Below the pieces are notes generated by a model. The model saw only the letters and a list, made by a program, of their open reading frames with translations. It was not told the origin of the DNA and did no database searches. 54,144 bases of DNA from Sphingomonas sp. (GTDB taxonomy: Bacteria > Pseudomonadota > Alphaproteobacteria > Sphingomonadales > Sphingomonadaceae). Positions 26,045 to 36,140 of this stretch are shown in pieces. Position 1 is the stretch's first letter. Each line of letters starts with the position of its first letter. The position numbers and the translations under genes were made by a program. Where the stretch lies: positions 1 through 54,144 of the forward strand of contig JANXUU010000095.1 of NCBI GenBank assembly GCA_025356055.1. Reading direction: 5' to 3'.

Positions 26045-27015
26045 CGGGTCTCGGTCAGCGTCGACGACAGCATCGTCTCGCGGTCGGTGTGACCCTCGGG
26101 ATCGAAGTGCATGAGTATCTCCGTATTGGGAAAATGCTGCTGCAGCTGCTCCTCGATCGGGTCCATGCGATCGTGCGCCTGGCGCACCGTCCACTTGCCC
26201 GGCACCCACACGTGAAACTGGACGAAACGATGTGTGCCGCTCGACCGGGTGCGCAGGTCGTGCAACCCCGCCAGCTCGGGATATTTGGCCGCTTCGGCCA
26301 GGAATTCGGCGCGCTGCTCCTCGGGCCATTCCTCGTCCATCAGCTGGGCGAGCGCATGTTTCGAACTTTTCCACGCCCCCCACGCGAGCCACGCCGCCAG
26401 CAGCAGACCGAACGCCGCATCGGTCCCGCGCAGGTGCAGATATTGATCGAGCACCAGCGCGACGATGACCGTGCCGTTGAGCAGCAAGTCCGACTGATAA
26501 TGAAGATGGTCGGTAGCGATCGCGACCGATCCGGTGCGCTTGACGACATGCTTCTGGTACGTCGTCAGCGCCAGCGTCGCGACAATCGCGACCAGCGAAA
26601 TACCGATCCCGAGTTCGGCGTTTGAAGTCTCCGCGCGATTAAGCAACCGGTCGACCGAGCGCCATGCAATGCCCACCGCAGAGAAGCTGATCACGATTAC
26701 CTGGACCAAAGCGACCAGCGCCTCGGCCTTGCCATGACCGAAGCGGTGGTCGCGGTCGGCCGGCTGGGCAGCGATCCGCACGCCGAACAGCGTCACCAAA
26801 CTGGCGAGCAAATCCAGCGCGGTGTCGGCGAGGCTGCCGAGCATTGCCACCGATCCCGTCGCCGCCGCACCCCACGCCTTGAGCCCGAGCAGCAGCACCC
26901 CCATCGTCACGCTCGCCAACGCGGCTCTGGTCGACAGCGCAGAGCGCTCGTCATGCGCCATGTGCGGATGGTGCCCGTGCCCGTGCCCGTGCCCATTCCC
27001 GTGCGCGCCGCTCAT
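26041..27015 (-). CDS. Cation diffusion facilitator transporter (FieF-like)
   Basis: 324-residue inner-membrane metal/proton antiporter exporting divalent cations such as Zn or Fe. An N-terminal His/Gly-rich stretch ([14 protein letters not shown]) may buffer metal. Six helices follow; site A residues are in [11 protein letters not shown] (helix 2) and [12 protein letters not shown] (helix 5). The cytoplasmic C-terminal domain holds the VQFHVWVPG part of the CDF fold. ATG at 27015 overlaps the pdxH stop (ATGA), so the two are coupled. Confidence 0.9.
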   Translation of the reverse strand: MSGAHGNGHGHGHGHHPHMAHDERSALSTRAALASVTMGVLLLGLKAWGAAATGSVAMLGSLADTALDLLASLVTLFGVRIAAQPADRDHRFGHGKAEALVALVQVIVISFSAVGIAWRSVDRLLNRAETSNAELGIGISLVAIVATLALTTYQKHVVKRTGSVAIATDHLHYQSDLLLNGTVIVALVLDQYLHLRGTDAAFGLLLAAWLAWGAWKSSKHALAQLMDEEWPEEQRAEFLAEAAKYPELAGLHDLRTRSSGTHRFVQFHVWVPGKWTVRQAHDRMDPIEEQLQQHFPNTEILMHFDPEGHTDRETMLSSTLTETR

Positions 27016-27590
27016 GGGTAAAGCAGTCCTTCGCTCCACCCGTTGCCGGCGCGCGTGAGCAGGCGGCGATGGTGGAGCCGATGATCGCCATCTTCCCAAA
27101 ATTCAATAGCGCGCGGGGTCACTCGGAAGCCCGACCAGCGCGGCGGCCGCGGTACGTCCTGTCCTTCGAACTTCGCGCGCATTTCCTCGACTCGGCCGGC
27201 AAAGGTCTCGCGAGCGTCGAGCGGCCGCGACTGGTCGCTCGCCCACGCCCCGATCCGCGAATTCCGCCCGCGGCTTGCAAAATAGGTGTTGGCCTCGGCT
27301 TCGCTCACCGCGCTTACCGGCCCCTCAATTCGCACTTGGCGGCGCAGCGACTTCCAGTGGAACAGCAACGCCGCCTCGGGATTGGCGGCAAGCTCACCGC
27401 CCTTGCGACTGTCGAGGTTGGTGTAGAAAACGAAGCCGCGCTGATCATGCCCCTTGAGCAGCACCATGCGCACCGACGGCCGACCCGCAGCATCCACCGT
27501 CGCCAGCGCCATCGCGTCGGGATCGTTGGGCTCGGACGCCTTGGCCTCCAAGAACCAGGATTCGAATATCGCGAAAGGATCGTTGGCCAT
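27012..27590 (-). CDS. pdxH: Pyridoxamine 5'-phosphate oxidase
   Basis: 192-residue FMN enzyme that oxidises pyridoxine or pyridoxamine phosphate to pyridoxal phosphate. Family marks: [20 protein letters not shown] near residue 22, [16 protein letters not shown] (about 43-58), [16 protein letters not shown] (about 77-92), and C-terminal [20 protein letters not shown]. Upstream and coupled to the CDF gene. Divergent from the dnaJ-like gene across about 100 bases. Confidence 0.95.
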   Translation of the reverse strand: MANDPFAIFESWFLEAKASEPNDPDAMALATVDAAGRPSVRMVLLKGHDQRGFVFYTNLDSRKGGELAANPEAALLFHWKSLRRQVRIEGPVSAVSEAEANTYFASRGRNSRIGAWASDQSRPLDARETFAGRVEEMRAKFEGQDVPRPPRWSGFRVTPRAIEFWEDGDHRLHHRRLLTRAGNGWSEGLLYP

Positions 27591-27692
27591 GGCACCGTCT
27601 TAGTCGGTGGCCATGGTGCACCGCAACAGGCTTGCCAGCATCGCCGATCCAACCCATCTGGCAGCCATCATATTATCCGACTAGGGAACCGC

Positions 27693-28649
27693 ATGGACCT
27701 GTATCAACGCCTGGGGATCAAGCGCGGCGCGACCGAGGCCGAGATCAAGAAGGCTTATCGAAGCCTCGCGAAACAGCTTCACCCCGACCGCAACAAGGAC
27801 AATCCCAAGGCGAACGAACGGTTTTCGCAGATCACCCATGCCTATGACCTGCTGTCCGACAAGGACAAGCGCGCCAAATATGACCGTGGCGAGATCGACG
27901 AGGACGGCAATCCCAAATACGCCAACTTCGGCGGCGGCAGTGGCGGCGGGCCTCGCCCGGGCGGCAGCCCCTTCGGCGGCGGTCCGCCCCCCGGCGGCGG
28001 CTTCGACACCGCCCAGGCGGCTGACCTCAGCGACTTGTTCGAAGGCTTGTTCGGCGGTGCTCAGCCCGGTGGCGGCGGCCGTGCCGGGGGCGGATCGCCC
28101 TTTGGCCGGCGCAGCCCCCCTCCCCCACAGAAAGGGGCCGATGTTGCCTATCGCCTCAAAGTCTCGTTCGTCGACGCCGCCACGCTCAAGCCACAGCGCG
28201 CAACGCTGTCGGGCGGCAAGACGTTCGACCTCAAGCTCCCCAATGGCGTCGAGGATGGCACCAAGATCCGGCTCGGTGGCCAGGGCCAGGACGGTTCCGG
28301 CGGCAAGGGTGACGCGATCGTCCAGATCGAGATCGCCCCCCACCCCTTCTACACCCGCGACGGCACCACCGTCCGCCTGACCCTCCCGGTGACCCTGCCC
28401 GAGGCGGTGCTCGGCGCCAAGGTCAAGGTGCCCACCCCCGACGGACCGGTCATGCTTTCGATCCCCAAGGGAGCAAACTCGGGCAAGGTCATGCGCCTCA
28501 AGGAACGCGGCTTTACCGACAAGAGCGGCAAGCGCGGCGACGTGCTCGTCATCCTTGCCATCGACCTCCCCGCCGGCAACACCGCGCTCGAAGCATTTGC
28601 GACCGAATGGACGGGCGGAGGCAACCCGCGGGCATCGCTCGGGGTTTGA
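27693..28649 (+). CDS. DnaJ-class (CbpA-like) co-chaperone without zinc finger
   Basis: 318 residues. J domain at 2-68 with H30-P31-D32 for stimulating DnaK; then a Gly/Phe/Pro-rich linker (about 75-140); then two C-terminal peptide-binding domains, starting [16 protein letters not shown]. No CxxCxGxG zinc repeats, so this is not DnaJ itself but the CbpA class. Starts at ATG 27693, preceded by TAGGGAA. Followed after 7 bases by the YihY-family gene and then fabI, a likely operon. Confidence 0.92.
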   Translation: MDLYQRLGIKRGATEAEIKKAYRSLAKQLHPDRNKDNPKANERFSQITHAYDLLSDKDKRAKYDRGEIDEDGNPKYANFGGGSGGGPRPGGSPFGGGPPPGGGFDTAQAADLSDLFEGLFGGAQPGGGGRAGGGSPFGRRSPPPPQKGADVAYRLKVSFVDAATLKPQRATLSGGKTFDLKLPNGVEDGTKIRLGGQGQDGSGGKGDAIVQIEIAPHPFYTRDGTTVRLTLPVTLPEAVLGAKVKVPTPDGPVMLSIPKGANSGKVMRLKERGFTDKSGKRGDVLVILAIDLPAGNTALEAFATEWTGGGNPRASLGV

Positions 28650-28656
28650 GCATCGC

Positions 28657-29715
28657 ATGAAGAATTCCAACCCCCAGTCCCCCGAGGAGCGGCGCAAGCG
28701 GCTGGCCGATCTCAAGGCCAAGTTCGGGAGCGACGTCGCCGAGAAGTTCAGACCGACCAACACCCCGTGGGTAATCACCAAGCGGGTCGCGACCGGCGTG
28801 TATTCGGACGGCTTCATCCACGCCGGCAATCTCGCCTATCTCGCCGTTCTTGCGCTATTTCCCTTTTTCATTCTCGCCGCCGCGATCGCGCACCTGCTTG
28901 GCCAAAGCCAGGACGCGATCCTGACCGTCAACAGCGTTCTCCAGCGCCTTCCCCCCAACGTCGCCGACCTGATGCGCGACCCCATCCGCGAGGTCCTGAC
29001 CCAGCGCACCGGCGCCCTGCTGTGGTTCGGCGGGCTCGTCGGGCTGTGGACCGCGGCAAGCTTTATCGAAACCATCCGCGACATCCTCCGCCGCTCCTAC
29101 GGCGTCGAATATTCCGCCCCTTTCTGGACTTATCGCTTAAGCTCGATCGCTCTCATCCTCGGCGCGGTCGTGCTGATGATGGTCGCGCTTGGCGCCTCGG
29201 TGCTGCTTGCCTCGGTGCACGAAGCGGTGACAACCTGGTTCCCTTTCGCCAGCGGGCTTGGCACCACGCTCGGTTTCTACCGCATCGCGCCGGGGCTGAC
29301 CCTCTACGTCACCTTTTACTTCCTGTTCCTCGCGCTGACTCCGTCACGGTATCGCACGATGAGCTGCCGCAAATGGCCCGGCGCGTTGTTTGTCACCGCC
29401 TGGTGGCTGGCGGTGGTCGAGCTGCTCCCGCGCATTATCAGCTGGTTCGGTGGCTACCAGAAGACCTACGGCAGTCTTGCCGGGATCATGGTCGCATTGA
29501 TCTTCTTCTATTTCGCCGGGCTGGGGGTCACGATCGGCGCCGAGCTAAACGCTGCGCTGGCGGATTCCGGCGGCAAGGCGCTAAGGGGCGAAGTCTATAC
29601 CGGGCCGTACAGCGACGAGCTTGAGGTGGTCGAGCCGCAACCGGGCGAGGATACGACGCCCGAGCTCGTCAGCCACCGCACCGTCACGCCGACCTTGAAG
29701 GGGAGTGAAATATGA
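28657..29715 (+). CDS. YihY/BrkB family inner-membrane protein
   Basis: 352 residues with about six helices of the YihY (Virul_fac_BrkB) family. A 60-residue charged N-terminal arm precedes FIHAGNLAYLAVLALFPFFIL, the family's first helix signature; KTYGSLAGIMVALIFFYFAG and the following VTIGAELNAAL mark the C-terminal helices. Early reports of RNase BN activity for this family were not upheld; function is unknown. The stop overlaps the fabI start (ATGA). Confidence 0.9.
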   Translation: MKNSNPQSPEERRKRLADLKAKFGSDVAEKFRPTNTPWVITKRVATGVYSDGFIHAGNLAYLAVLALFPFFILAAAIAHLLGQSQDAILTVNSVLQRLPPNVADLMRDPIREVLTQRTGALLWFGGLVGLWTAASFIETIRDILRRSYGVEYSAPFWTYRLSSIALILGAVVLMMVALGASVLLASVHEAVTTWFPFASGLGTTLGFYRIAPGLTLYVTFYFLFLALTPSRYRTMSCRKWPGALFVTAWWLAVVELLPRIISWFGGYQKTYGSLAGIMVALIFFYFAGLGVTIGAELNAALADSGGKALRGEVYTGPYSDELEVVEPQPGEDTTPELVSHRTVTPTLKGSEI

Positions 29716-30515
29716 GTGGCTTGATGGCGGGGAAACGCGGGTTGATCATGGGCCTCGCCAATGATCGCTCGCTGGCGTGGGGCATTGCCAAGCAACTCGC
29801 CGAGCATGGAGCCGAGCTCGCCTTCGCCTATCAGGGCGAAGCGATCGAGAAGCGCGTCCGTCCGCTCGCTGCCGAACTCGGTTCCAACCTGCTGATCGAC
29901 TGCGACGTCAGCGACATGGCCAGGCTCGACGCCGCCTTCGCGACCCTCCAACAAAGTTGGGACAGCCTCGATTTCGTGGTCCACGCCATCGGCTTTTCTG
30001 ACAAGAACGAGCTGCGCGGCAAATATGTCGAGACCAGCCTCGACAACTTCCTGATGACGATGAACATCTCGGTCTATAGCTTCGTCGCCGTCGCCGAGCG
30101 CGCGCGCAAGATGATGAAGCCTGGCGGCTCGCTTCTAACGCTGACCTATTATGGCGCCGAAAAGGTCATCCCCCACTACAACGTCATGGGCGTCGCCAAG
30201 GCCGCGCTAGAAGCCTCGGTCAAATACCTTGCCGCCGACCTTGGCCCCGACGGGCTGCGCGTCAACGCGATCAGCGCCGGCCCGATCAAGACCCTCGCCG
30301 CGTCAGGAATCGGCGATTTCCGCTACATCATGAAGTGGAACGAATATAACAGCCCGCTCCGCCGCAACGTCACCATCGAGGATGTCGGCGGCGCGGGCCT
30401 CTATTTGCTGAGTGATCTCGCCAGCGGAGTCACCGGCGAAATCCACCACGTCGACGCCGGCTACAACGTCATCGGCATGAAAGCCGAAGACGCCCCCGAT
30501 ATCGCGACGGTGTGA
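29712..30515 (+). CDS. fabI: Enoyl-ACP reductase (NADH), FabI
   Basis: 267 residues. Reduces trans-2-enoyl-ACP in each cycle of fatty acid elongation and is the target of triclosan. Marks: N-terminal GLIMGLANDRSLAWGIA nucleotide-binding loop, and the catalytic Tyr-x6-Lys in HYNVMGVAKAALE with the further upstream Tyr in LTYYGAEKV. Coupled to the YihY-family gene by ATGA overlap. Convergent with purA, with a small hairpin between. Confidence 0.96.
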   Translation: MSGLMAGKRGLIMGLANDRSLAWGIAKQLAEHGAELAFAYQGEAIEKRVRPLAAELGSNLLIDCDVSDMARLDAAFATLQQSWDSLDFVVHAIGFSDKNELRGKYVETSLDNFLMTMNISVYSFVAVAERARKMMKPGGSLLTLTYYGAEKVIPHYNVMGVAKAALEASVKYLAADLGPDGLRVNAISAGPIKTLAASGIGDFRYIMKWNEYNSPLRRNVTIEDVGGAGLYLLSDLASGVTGEIHHVDAGYNVIGMKAEDAPDIATV

Positions 30516-30519
30516 CCCC

Positions 30520-30535
30520 CTCCCTTTTCAGGGAG
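30520..30535. terminator. Small hairpin between fabI and purA
   Basis: CTCCC (30520-30524) pairs with GGGAG (30531-30535) around ttttca between two convergent stops. The stem is only 5 bases and no T run follows, so it is a weak candidate placed mainly by location. Confidence 0.3.
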
Positions 30536-30540
30536 TGGAG

Positions 30541-31830
30541 TTACCCGGCGAACGGGTCGCGCACGAGTATAGTGTCGTCGCGTTCGGGACTGGTCGAAAC
30601 CAACGCCACCGGGCATCTGATCAGCTCCTCGATGCGACGGACATATTTGATCGCCTGCGCCGGGAGATCGGCCCATGACCGCGCGCCCGCCGTCGTGCCT
30701 TCCCAACCCGCCATCTCCTCATAGACCGGCTCAAGCCGCTCCTGATCGAAGGAGTGCGGTGGGAGATAGTCGTAGTCGCGCCCGGCGATGCGATAGCCGG
30801 TGCAGATCTTGACCGTCTCGAACCCGTCGAGCACGTCGATCTTGGTCAGCGCGATCCCGGTGATGCCCGACACCGCCGCCGACTGGCGCACCAGCACCGC
30901 GTCGAACCAGCCACAGCGCCGCTTGCGCCCGGTGACCGTCCCGAATTCATGCCCTCGCTCGCCAAGCCGCTGCCCCGTTTCGTCCCCAAGCTCGGTCGGG
31001 AACGGCCCGCTGCCGACCCGCGTCGTATAGGCCTTGACGATCCCCAGCACGAAGCCCGCGGCTGACGGCCCCATCCCGCTCCCCGGCCCGGTAGTCCCGG
31101 CGACTGTATTCGATGAGGTCACGAACGGGTACGTCCCGTGATCGACGTCGAGCAGAACGCCCTGCGCGCCCTCAAACAGGATGCGCTTGCCCGCGCGCTG
31201 CGCCACGTCGAGGTCGCGCCACACGGGTTTGGCGAACGGCAGCACGAATCCCGCGATCTCCGACAGTTCGGCCCGCAGCGCCTCGCGATCGGTCGCGGGC
31301 TGCCCAAACCCCGCCCGCAACGCGTCATGGTGCGCGCACAGCCGGTCGAGCAGCGGGTCGAGCTCGTCGAGATGCGCCAGATCGCACACGCGAATCGCAC
31401 GACGCCCGACCTTGTCCTCATACGCCGGCCCGATCCCCCGCCGCGTCGTCCCGATCTTGCCCGCGCCCGACGCGTCCTCGCGCAACGCATCGAGGTCGCG
31501 GTGGATCGGCAAAATCAGAGGGCAGGTCTCGGCAATCCGCAGCACGTCGGGCGTGATCACCACCCCCTGCGCCGACAGCTTCTCGACCTCGGCTTTCAGC
31601 GCCCAGGGGTCGAGCACCACGCCATTGCCGATCACCGACGGCGTGCCGCGCACGATCCCCGACGGCAGCAGCGACAGCTTGTAGACCTTGTCCCCCACCA
31701 CCAGCGTGTGCCCGGCATTATGCCCGCCCTGAAAGCGCACCACAACATCGGCGCGGCTGGCGAGCCAGTCGACGATCTTGCCCTTCCCCTCGTCGCCCCA
31801 CTGCGCGCCGATGACGGTCACATTGCCCAC
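30541..31830 (-). CDS. purA: Adenylosuccinate synthetase
   Basis: 429 residues. Couples IMP and aspartate with GTP hydrolysis on the way to AMP. N-terminal [18 protein letters not shown] holds the P-loop and catalytic Asp; [11 protein letters not shown] contains the catalytic His; [16 protein letters not shown] and the C-terminal [10 protein letters not shown] are also family marks. Standard length. It lies 59 bases downstream of serA on the same strand. Confidence 0.97.
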   Translation of the reverse strand: MGNVTVIGAQWGDEGKGKIVDWLASRADVVVRFQGGHNAGHTLVVGDKVYKLSLLPSGIVRGTPSVIGNGVVLDPWALKAEVEKLSAQGVVITPDVLRIAETCPLILPIHRDLDALREDASGAGKIGTTRRGIGPAYEDKVGRRAIRVCDLAHLDELDPLLDRLCAHHDALRAGFGQPATDREALRAELSEIAGFVLPFAKPVWRDLDVAQRAGKRILFEGAQGVLLDVDHGTYPFVTSSNTVAGTTGPGSGMGPSAAGFVLGIVKAYTTRVGSGPFPTELGDETGQRLGERGHEFGTVTGRKRRCGWFDAVLVRQSAAVSGITGIALTKIDVLDGFETVKICTGYRIAGRDYDYLPPHSFDQERLEPVYEEMAGWEGTTAGARSWADLPAQAIKYVRRIEELIRCPVALVSTSPERDDTILVRDPFAG

Positions 31831-31889
31831 ATAAATTCCTTTGATTGCGGCGGCGCTCTAGGCGAGGGCACGGGAAGGGTCAAAGACAG

Positions 31890-33476
31890 TTAAAACTTCA
31901 GCGGCCGCACCAGTCGCACCCCCGGAAGCGCCTCGACCTTGCTGACCACGTCCGGCCCGACCGGCTCGTCGAGCGACAGCAGCAGCACCGCGTCGCCGCC
32001 GCCTTCGGCCAGCCGGCCCAGATGGAACGTCCCGATATTGATGTTCGCTTTGCCCAGCAGCGTGCCCAGCCGACCGATAAACCCGGGGCGATCCTCGTTG
32101 ACGATGTAGAGCATGTCGCCGACCAGATCGGCCTCGACCTTGACCCCGAACAGCTCGACCAGGCGCGGCGCGGAATTGCCGAACAACGTCCCGGCCACGG
32201 TCCGCTCTCCCGCCAGGGTCCGCGCCGAAACGCGCAGCAGCGTGTGATAATCGCCCTCGCGGTCATGGCGAACCTCGCGCACGTCGAGCCCGCGCTCCTT
32301 GGCCAGCACCGGCGCGTTGACCATGTTCACGCTGTCCGAGTGAACGCGCATGAAACCCGCCAGCACGGCGCCGGTGATCGGCTTCATGTTGAGCGCGGCG
32401 GCGGCACCTTCGGTTTCGATCGACAGGCAGCCGATCGAGCCATGCGCGAGCTGCCCGACAAGGCTGCCGAGCTTTTCCGCAAGCGCCATGTAGGGCTTCA
32501 GCCGCGGCGCTTCCTCGGCCGACAGGCTCGGCATGTTCATCGCGTTGGTGACCCCGCCAAGCAGCAGATAATCGCTCATCTGCTCGGCGACCTGGATCGC
32601 GACATTGACCTGCGCCTCGTTGGTCGACGCGCCAAGGTGCGGGGTCGAAATGAAATTGGGGGTGTTGAACAGGGGAGACGACTTTGCTGGCTCGCTCTCG
32701 AACACATCGAGTGCGGCGCCGCCGACCTGGCCGCTATCGAGCGCCTCCTTTAGCGCTGCCTCGTCGATCAGGCCGCCGCGCGCGCAGTTGATGATCCGAA
32801 CGCCCTTTTTCGTCTTTGCAATATTTGCTCTGCTCAAAATATTGCGGGTCTGATCGGTCAGCGGCGTGTGGAGCGTAATGAAGTCGGCGCGACCGAGCAG
32901 CTGATCCAGCTCGACCTTCTCGACGCCCATCTCGATCGCCCGCTCTGGCGTCAGAAAAGGATCAAAAGCGACGACCTTCATCCTGAGCCCCAGCGCACGC
33001 GATGCCACGATCGACCCGATGTTGCCCGCCCCGATCAGCCCGAGCGTCTTGCCCGTCACCTCGACCCCCATGAAGCGGTTCTTCTCCCACTTGCCGGCCT
33101 GGGTCGACGCATCGGCCTCGGGCAATTGGCGGGCGAGCGCGAACATCAGCGCAATGGCGTGCTCGGCGGTAGTGATCGAGTTTCCGAACGGGGTGTTCAT
33201 GACCACGACCCCGCGAGCCGTGGCGGCAGGAATATCAATATTGTCGACCCCGATCCCGGCCCGCCCGACAACCTTCAACCTGGTCGCGGCCTCGAGAATT
33301 GCCTTGGTCACCTTCGTCGACGAGCGGATCGCAAGCCCGTCATACTCGCCGATGATCGCGGCCAGCTCGTCAGGGGTCTTGCCGGTGATTTCATCGACCT
33401 GAATCCCCCGCTCGCGGAAGATCGCGGCGGCGCGCGGGTCCATGGAATCGGAAATGAGGACTTTGACTTGAGTCAT
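31890..33476 (-). CDS. serA: D-3-phosphoglycerate dehydrogenase, long form with ACT domain
   Basis: 528 residues. Oxidises 3-phosphoglycerate with NAD in the first step of serine synthesis. Rossmann motif GLIGAGNIGSIVA (about 146-158); catalytic Arg in INCARGGLIDEAAL, and His in STPHLGAST. After the catalytic part come an allosteric substrate-binding domain and a C-terminal ACT domain (VNEDRPGFIGRLGTLLGKAN) that normally binds serine. Downstream of serC with a repeat element between. Confidence 0.97.
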   Translation of the reverse strand: MTQVKVLISDSMDPRAAAIFRERGIQVDEITGKTPDELAAIIGEYDGLAIRSSTKVTKAILEAATRLKVVGRAGIGVDNIDIPAATARGVVVMNTPFGNSITTAEHAIALMFALARQLPEADASTQAGKWEKNRFMGVEVTGKTLGLIGAGNIGSIVASRALGLRMKVVAFDPFLTPERAIEMGVEKVELDQLLGRADFITLHTPLTDQTRNILSRANIAKTKKGVRIINCARGGLIDEAALKEALDSGQVGGAALDVFESEPAKSSPLFNTPNFISTPHLGASTNEAQVNVAIQVAEQMSDYLLLGGVTNAMNMPSLSAEEAPRLKPYMALAEKLGSLVGQLAHGSIGCLSIETEGAAAALNMKPITGAVLAGFMRVHSDSVNMVNAPVLAKERGLDVREVRHDREGDYHTLLRVSARTLAGERTVAGTLFGNSAPRLVELFGVKVEADLVGDMLYIVNEDRPGFIGRLGTLLGKANINIGTFHLGRLAEGGGDAVLLLSLDEPVGPDVVSKVEALPGVRLVRPLKF

Positions 33477-33498
33477 GAAGTGGCTCCTTGTGAGCGCC

Positions 33499-33589
33499 CG
33501 TCACCCCGGCAAAGGCCGGGGCCCAGCGCGACAGCAATTGAAAGCGTTTCTGAATAGATATTGGGGTCCTAGCCTTCGCCGGGAGGACG
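33499..33589. repeat. REP-like inverted repeat element between serC and serA
   Basis: The left part contains CCCCGGC (33504-33510) and GCCGGGG (33515-33521), a 7-base hairpin, following CGTCA. The right part (about 33571-33589, ccttcgccgggaggacg) is an imperfect inverted copy of the left start. The whole is a 91-base element with ends in inverse orientation. Elements of this appearance are common between genes in sphingomonads. It does not encode protein. Confidence 0.6.
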
Positions 33590-33601
33590 TTAGGGATGCC
33601 G

Positions 33602-34720
33602 TTACGAGTTGAGCGTAGCCCACGCCCAGTCGAACCACGGCCCGAGTGCTTCGATATCGGCGGTGTCGACCGTCGCCCCGCACCAGATGCGCAAGCCGGG
33701 CGGCGCATCGCGGTAACCGGCGATGTCAAACGCCACGCCCTCGGCCTCGAGCAGCCCCGCGAACGTCTTGATCATCGCCTCGTCCGCGCCCTCGACCGTC
33801 AGGCACACCGAGGTGGTCGACCGGCTCGCCGGATCGGCCGCGAGATGCCCTAGCCATGACCGCTCCTGGACAATCCGGTCGAGCGCCGCCGCACTGGCAT
33901 CGGAGCGCGCAATCAAGCCGTCCGCGCCGCCCACCGACCGCGCCCACTCGAGCGCGAAGATTGCATCCTCGACCGCCAGCATCGACGGCGTGTTGATCGT
34001 CTCGCCCTTGAACACGCCCTCGGTCAGCTTGCCTTTCGACACCAGGCGAAACAGCTTCGGCAACGGCCAGGCGGGCGTGTAGCTTTCCAGCCGCTCGACC
34101 GCCCTTGGCCCAAGGATCAGCACGCCATGCGCGCCCTCCCCGCCGAGCACCTTCTGCCACGAGAAGGTCGCGACATCGATCTTGTCCCAAGGCAGCGGGT
34201 AAGCGAACACCGCGCTGGTCGCGTCGGCGAAACTCAGTCCCTCGCGATCATCCGCGATCCAGTCGCCGTCCGGCACCCGCACCCCCGAGGTCGTTCCGTT
34301 CCAGGTGAACAGCACGTCACTCTGCCAGTCGACCTGCGACAAGTCCGGCAATTGCCCATAATCGGCGCGAATCACGGTTGGATCGAGCTTCAACTGCTTG
34401 ACCGCATCGGTCACCCAGCCCTCGCCGAAACTCTCCCACGCCAGCGTCGTCACGGCGCGCTGCCCAAGCATCGTCCACATTGCCATTTCATAGGCGCCGG
34501 TGTCCGATCCGGGCACGATCCCGATGCGATGCGTGTCGGGCAGCCGCAGCAATTCGCGCATCAGATTGATGCTGTATTGCAGGCGCGCCTTGCCGATCTT
34601 CGACCGGTGCGAGCGCCCAAGCGATTCGGTAGCGAGTTTGGAAGCTTCCCATCCCGGCGGCTTGGCGCACGGTCCAGACGAGAAAAACGCGCGCTCGGGG
34701 CGCGTGGCAGGCTGTAACAA
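33602..34720 (-). CDS. serC: Phosphoserine transaminase, alphaproteobacterial type
   Basis: 372 residues. PLP enzyme making phosphoserine from phosphohydroxypyruvate and glutamate. The N-terminal FFSSGPCAKPPGW is typical of the alphaproteobacterial group; the PLP lysine is in TFSWQKVLGGEGAHG (about residue 191). No ATG fits the N-terminus: the start appears to be TTG at 34720 with GAGGAGAG seven bases upstream, inside a small hairpin. First gene of serC-serA. Confidence 0.95.
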   Translation of the reverse strand: MLQPATRPERAFFSSGPCAKPPGWEASKLATESLGRSHRSKIGKARLQYSINLMRELLRLPDTHRIGIVPGSDTGAYEMAMWTMLGQRAVTTLAWESFGEGWVTDAVKQLKLDPTVIRADYGQLPDLSQVDWQSDVLFTWNGTTSGVRVPDGDWIADDREGLSFADATSAVFAYPLPWDKIDVATFSWQKVLGGEGAHGVLILGPRAVERLESYTPAWPLPKLFRLVSKGKLTEGVFKGETINTPSMLAVEDAIFALEWARSVGGADGLIARSDASAAALDRIVQERSWLGHLAADPASRSTTSVCLTVEGADEAMIKTFAGLLEAEGVAFDIAGYRDAPPGLRIWCGATVDTADIEALGPWFDWAWATLNS

Positions 34721-34726
34721 AATAGT

Positions 34727-34780
34727 CTCTCCTCACAGAGAGCTCGCGCCGCGTTGGGACGGCGTGGCCCGTTGCCGTCC
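34727..34780 (-). promoter_or_regulatory. Structured serC leader with ribosome-site-sequestering hairpin
   Basis: Two hairpins in the minus-strand leader: GGACGGC at 34780-34774 pairs with GCCGTCC at 34763-34757, and CTCTC at 34742-34738 pairs with GAGAG at 34731-34727. The second covers the GAGGAGAG ribosome binding site just before the TTG start. A conserved serC RNA motif upstream of serC is known from alphaproteobacteria; position and form fit, but I could not check the consensus. Confidence 0.5.
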
Positions 34781-34963
34781 TTAACGATGGATCCCGTTTG
34801 TGCAAGTGCGAGAAAATCCGAAACAACCGCTCTTGAGGTTCGACGAGTCTAACTTCCCGCAACTCGTTGGAACGGTTCACCGCAAGACCCGGACGGTTCA
34901 TCCCGTGCAGAGGAACGATCGGTTGATATGCTTAACCTTTCGGGGTCTGAAGTCTTTGCCACT

Positions 34964-34984
34964 GTTCGAAAGGCAAATTCGAAC
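34964..34984. promoter_or_regulatory. Inverted repeat upstream of the M23 peptidase gene
   Basis: GTTCGAA (34964-34970) and TTCGAAC (34978-34984) are perfect 7-base arms around aggcaaa, 85 bases before the peptidase start. The 348 bases between the serC and peptidase starts hold this, the serC leader and nothing gene-like. It may be an operator; no regulator is adjacent. Confidence 0.35.
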
Positions 34985-35068
34985 GGCGCGTGACGGGGCT
35001 GGGGAGCTCCTTGCAATCGGGACGAAACGGCGAAGCGATTCGGCGTGGCGGACAAGTTTGGAGCATCG

Positions 35069-36094
35069 ATGACTGCAGTAATAGCCATGTCCCAGTCGCT
35101 CATTCGTGACCGTGACTTCTTCGTTCACGACGGATCCAGCCTTCGCCGGCTGCGCCTGTCGGCACCGATGCAGCTGCTGTTCCTCGCCATCCTCTCCGCG
35201 CTAATCGCTTTCTCGGGCTACTCTGCCTCCCAGCTATTCACGGCCACCAGCGCCCGGGCCGCGACGGTTTCGGCGTCGACCGAAGCGCGCACCCGCAAGA
35301 TCGAACAGCGTCAGGCCTTGATTGAAGCGGCCCTGACCGGCCGCGCACTCGACCCCGCTCTCGTCACCGGCACGGACCCGCTGGCCCGCGTCGAGACCGC
35401 CCAGCTGCAGCAGGCCGCCCTGGTCGCCCGCGCGCTCGACGTTCGTTACCAGGTCACTAATGCCGAACTGAAACGCCTCGGCCTGACCCCCGCCCGCCTC
35501 GGCCAGACGGGCGAAGGCGGCCCGTTCGAGAGCGTGTCGATGAGCAGTGTCCGCGCTGACCCCACCTTCAAGGCTCTCTTCACCAGCTGGAAAAAGCTCG
35601 ACAGCCTCCAGGACGGAGCCATCGCCGTTCCTTCCGAAAAGCCGGTCAAGACTGCTTCCTTCACCTCGGGCTTCGGCGTTCGCACCGACCCGTTCCAGGC
35701 GCGCGCCGCGATGCACCCGGGAATTGACCTCGCCGGCCCGATGGGCACCCCCATTTACGCCACCGCCGACGGCACCGTGCTCCGCGCCGGGTGGAACTCG
35801 GGCGGCTACGGCAATCTCGTCGAGATCGACCATGGCAAGGGCATCGCCACTCGCTATGGCCACATGTCGGCGATCCTCGTTTCGGCCGGACAGCATATCA
35901 CGCGCGGGCAGCAGATTGGCCGCATGGGCTCGACCGGCCGCTCGACCGGCAGCCACCTTCACTATGAAGTCCGCGTCGACGGCCGCCCGGTCAACCCGAT
36001 CCCGTTCATGAAGTCGACCGATTACCTGCTCGCCATGACCGCCGGTTCGGGCGCCTCGCTCGACCAGGTCGCGATGGGCGGACCGCAACGGTAA
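35069..36094 (+). CDS. M23 family metallopeptidase (LytM-like)
   Basis: 341 residues. One membrane helix at about 36-56 (MQLLFLAILSALIAFSGYSA), a periplasmic coiled-coil-like region, then an M23 domain: H and D zinc ligands in MHPGIDLAGPMGTPIYA, and HLHYEV with the third ligand in the second HxH motif. The first motif is HxxxD, so the zinc site appears complete. Such enzymes cut peptidoglycan cross-bridges or activate amidases. ATG at 35069 has GGAG six bases upstream; a GTG at 35045 is an alternative. Confidence 0.9.
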   Translation: MTAVIAMSQSLIRDRDFFVHDGSSLRRLRLSAPMQLLFLAILSALIAFSGYSASQLFTATSARAATVSASTEARTRKIEQRQALIEAALTGRALDPALVTGTDPLARVETAQLQQAALVARALDVRYQVTNAELKRLGLTPARLGQTGEGGPFESVSMSSVRADPTFKALFTSWKKLDSLQDGAIAVPSEKPVKTASFTSGFGVRTDPFQARAAMHPGIDLAGPMGTPIYATADGTVLRAGWNSGGYGNLVEIDHGKGIATRYGHMSAILVSAGQHITRGQQIGRMGSTGRSTGSHLHYEVRVDGRPVNPIPFMKSTDYLLAMTAGSGASLDQVAMGGPQR

Positions 36095-36140
36095 GTCCGC
36101 GCTGCTTGCCGCTGGCCTCTGCGGCCCCTATCTTCTGTCC

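Noticed and set aside
34800-35068. Open frame of 90 codons on the plus strand before the M23 gene
   Set aside because: Composition and lack of a start signal suggest non-coding leader; it overlaps the peptidase start in another frame.
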